NCBI GenBank assembly: GCA_045614365.1
Contig: JAZLCV010000095.1
Span: 1-24,259, forward strand
Origin: SIG480 sp045614365
GTDB lineage: Bacteria; Bacillota; Clostridia; Oscillospirales; JAAYXM01
Length of the DNA stretch: 24,259 nucleotides
Reading direction: 5' to 3'
Position 1 is the stretch's first letter. Each line of letters opens with the position of its first letter. The position numbers were made by a program, and so were the translations under genes. Below the pieces are notes generated by a model that was not told where the DNA came from, searched no databases, and saw nothing but the letters and a program-made list of their open reading frames with translations. Positions 23,212-24,259 of the stretch are shown in pieces.

Positions 23212-24216
23212 ATGAACATCCGCCGGCTTGAAGAAGAACGCGAAAGACGCGACTTTTCCGAGTTTGCCTGTCTGTCCGTGAACAGCCGTGGCAGGAAGCG
23301 CGAGGAAGCACCATGTGATATACGAACCTGCTTTATGCGTGACCGCGACCGGATTATTCACTCAAAATCATTCCGCCGCTTAAAACATAAAACACAGGTA
23401 TTTATTTCACCCGAGGGTGACCATTACCGCACGCGCCTTACCCATACGCTTGAGGTTTCCGGCATTGCGCGGACAATTGCGCGTGCTTTACATCTCAACG
23501 AAAACTTGTGCGAAGCAATTGCAATGGGGCATGATCTCGGTCACACCCCTTTCGGTCACGGTGGCGAGCGCGAGCTTTCGGCAATCACCGATGGAAGATT
23601 TTCGCACAATCTTCAGAGCGTACGTGTTGCAGAACGGATTGAGCGCTCGGGGCGCGGGCTTAATCTTACTTACGAGGTTCTTGACGGCATTGCCTGTCAC
23701 AGCGGGGAAAAAGCTGCAGGAACGCTTGAGGGAAAAGTTGTTGCGCTCTCTGACAGAATAGCTTATATAAACCATGACATTGATGACGCCTGCCGCGGCG
23801 GAATGCTCCGTGAGAGCGATATCCCCGGAGAATTCAAAGACATTCTCGGTCATCGCCACAGCAAGCGTATAAACACCCTTGTTCTTGACACCATCTCGGC
23901 AAGCGAGGGCAAGAATGACATTATAATGTCCGATGAAGTACATAAAGCAATGATAGGGCTTCGCTCGTTTATGTTTGAGCGCGTTTACCGCGCAGATTAC
24001 GCGCTTCGTCAGGAGGAAAAAGTGCGCGGTATGATTTCAAAGCTTTATGAGTATTACAGCCGGGATATCGACCGTCTCCCGGAGGAATACCGTTTCATTG
24101 CCGAAGAAAATGGTACGGAAGCGGCTGTATGCGATTTTATCGCATGTATGACCGACAGATACGCGCTGAACAAGTACAGCGAGCTGTTTCTTCCGATATC
24201 ATGGAGCCACATATAG
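23212..24216 (+). CDS. dgt: dGTPase-like HD-domain nucleotide triphosphohydrolase
   Basis: 334 aa, typical of the short Gram-positive dGTPase-like proteins and well below the ~500 aa of E. coli Dgt. Such enzymes split dNTPs into deoxynucleoside and triphosphate. The HD metal site is intact: His78 (LTHTLEV), His107-Asp108 (GHDLGHTPFGHGGE) and Asp181 (LSDRIAYINHD). The N-terminal FRRLKHKTQVF is the usual lead-in. ATG 23212 follows GAGGTGA at good spacing. In many Clostridia this gene sits before dnaG-rpoD, but the window ends too soon to see. Substrate preference cannot be inferred. Confidence 0.92.
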   Translation: MNIRRLEEERERRDFSEFACLSVNSRGRKREEAPCDIRTCFMRDRDRIIHSKSFRRLKHKTQVFISPEGDHYRTRLTHTLEVSGIARTIARALHLNENLCEAIAMGHDLGHTPFGHGGERELSAITDGRFSHNLQSVRVAERIERSGRGLNLTYEVLDGIACHSGEKAAGTLEGKVVALSDRIAYINHDIDDACRGGMLRESDIPGEFKDILGHRHSKRINTLVLDTISASEGKNDIIMSDEVHKAMIGLRSFMFERVYRADYALRQEEKVRGMISKLYEYYSRDIDRLPEEYRFIAEENGTEAAVCDFIACMTDRYALNKYSELFLPISWSHI

Positions 24217-24240
24217 TGCAAAAGCCTGCGGGCTTTTGCA
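24217..24240 (+). terminator. Hairpin directly after dgt
   Basis: A perfect 10-bp stem TGCAAAAGCC/GGCTTTTGCA with a 4-nt loop starts immediately after the dgt stop codon. There is no T tract after it (GTGAATAG), so it may be a weak terminator or an RNA-stabilising 3' end. It may also be the edge of the repeat that follows. Confidence 0.5.
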
Positions 24241-24259
24241 GTGAATAGTGAAAAGTGAA
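24241..24259. repeat. Start of a GTGAA-rich tandem stretch, cut by the window edge
   Basis: The last 19 bases contain GTGAATA, GTGAAAA and GTGAA in succession, a 7-bp period. Stretches of this kind recur as intergenic repeats in some Clostridia (recalled, not checked). Only the first part is visible. Confidence 0.35.

Noticed and set aside
24217..24259. Attachment site or mobile element end at the right edge
   Set aside because: Only a 10-bp hairpin and 19 bases of repeat-like sequence are visible, with no integrase or tRNA target.

Overview
The window looks like a chromosomal segment from an anaerobic Gram-positive bacterium of the class Clostridia. Pointers are SLH-anchored and VanW/G5 envelope proteins, cofactor-independent phosphoglycerate mutase (gpmI), a type I-beta DAHP synthase with an N-terminal ferredoxin-like domain, a short dGTPase-like protein, strong AGGAGG-type ribosome binding sites, and promoters very close to the sigma-A consensus. 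The genus cannot be told from the sequence alone. I see no phage, insertion sequence, CRISPR or rRNA.

Layout. Positions 1-390 hold a tRNA-Gly(TCC)/tRNA-Arg(TCT) operon on the minus strand, with a consensus promoter and a terminator. Positions 391-7553 are minus-strand genes: an SLH-anchored YcdB/YcdC-repeat protein, a MATE transporter, a FruK-type 1-phosphofructokinase, an SDR reductase (probably the EF-P 5-aminopentanone reductase type) and a VanW/G5 membrane protein. Positions 7756-10506 are a plus-strand pair, an iron-type alcohol dehydrogenase and an NhaP2-like K+/H+ antiporter, divergent from vanW. Positions 10590-15505 are the lower-glycolysis operon pgk-tpiA-gpmI-eno on the minus strand, facing the antiporter across a bidirectional terminator. 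TrmL (15650-16141, minus) is divergent from the aromatic operon aroF-tyrA-aroB-aroA-aroC-pheA (16564-23044, plus). A dGTPase-like gene (23212-24216) ends the window.

The most interesting element lies between the aro promoter and aroF. A 23-residue leader ORF (16399-16470), preceded by a ribosome binding site, contains a run in which 9 of 11 consecutive residues are Phe or Tyr. It is followed by overlapping alternative hairpins and a 17-bp intrinsic terminator that ends just before the aroF ribosome binding site. This is the architecture of a ribosome-mediated transcription attenuator that senses charged tRNA-Phe/tRNA-Tyr. The operon it precedes encodes the committed shikimate step plus both the Tyr (tyrA) and Phe (pheA) branch enzymes, so sensor and output match. 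A T-box would be the more familiar solution in Clostridia, and no T-box is visible.

Several start codons were placed by ribosome binding site rather than by longest frame: fruK ATG 4930, alcohol dehydrogenase GTG 7756, antiporter TTG 8872, trmL GTG 16141, aroF ATG 16564, pheA ATG 21902. No gene-free stretch exceeds 300 bases.
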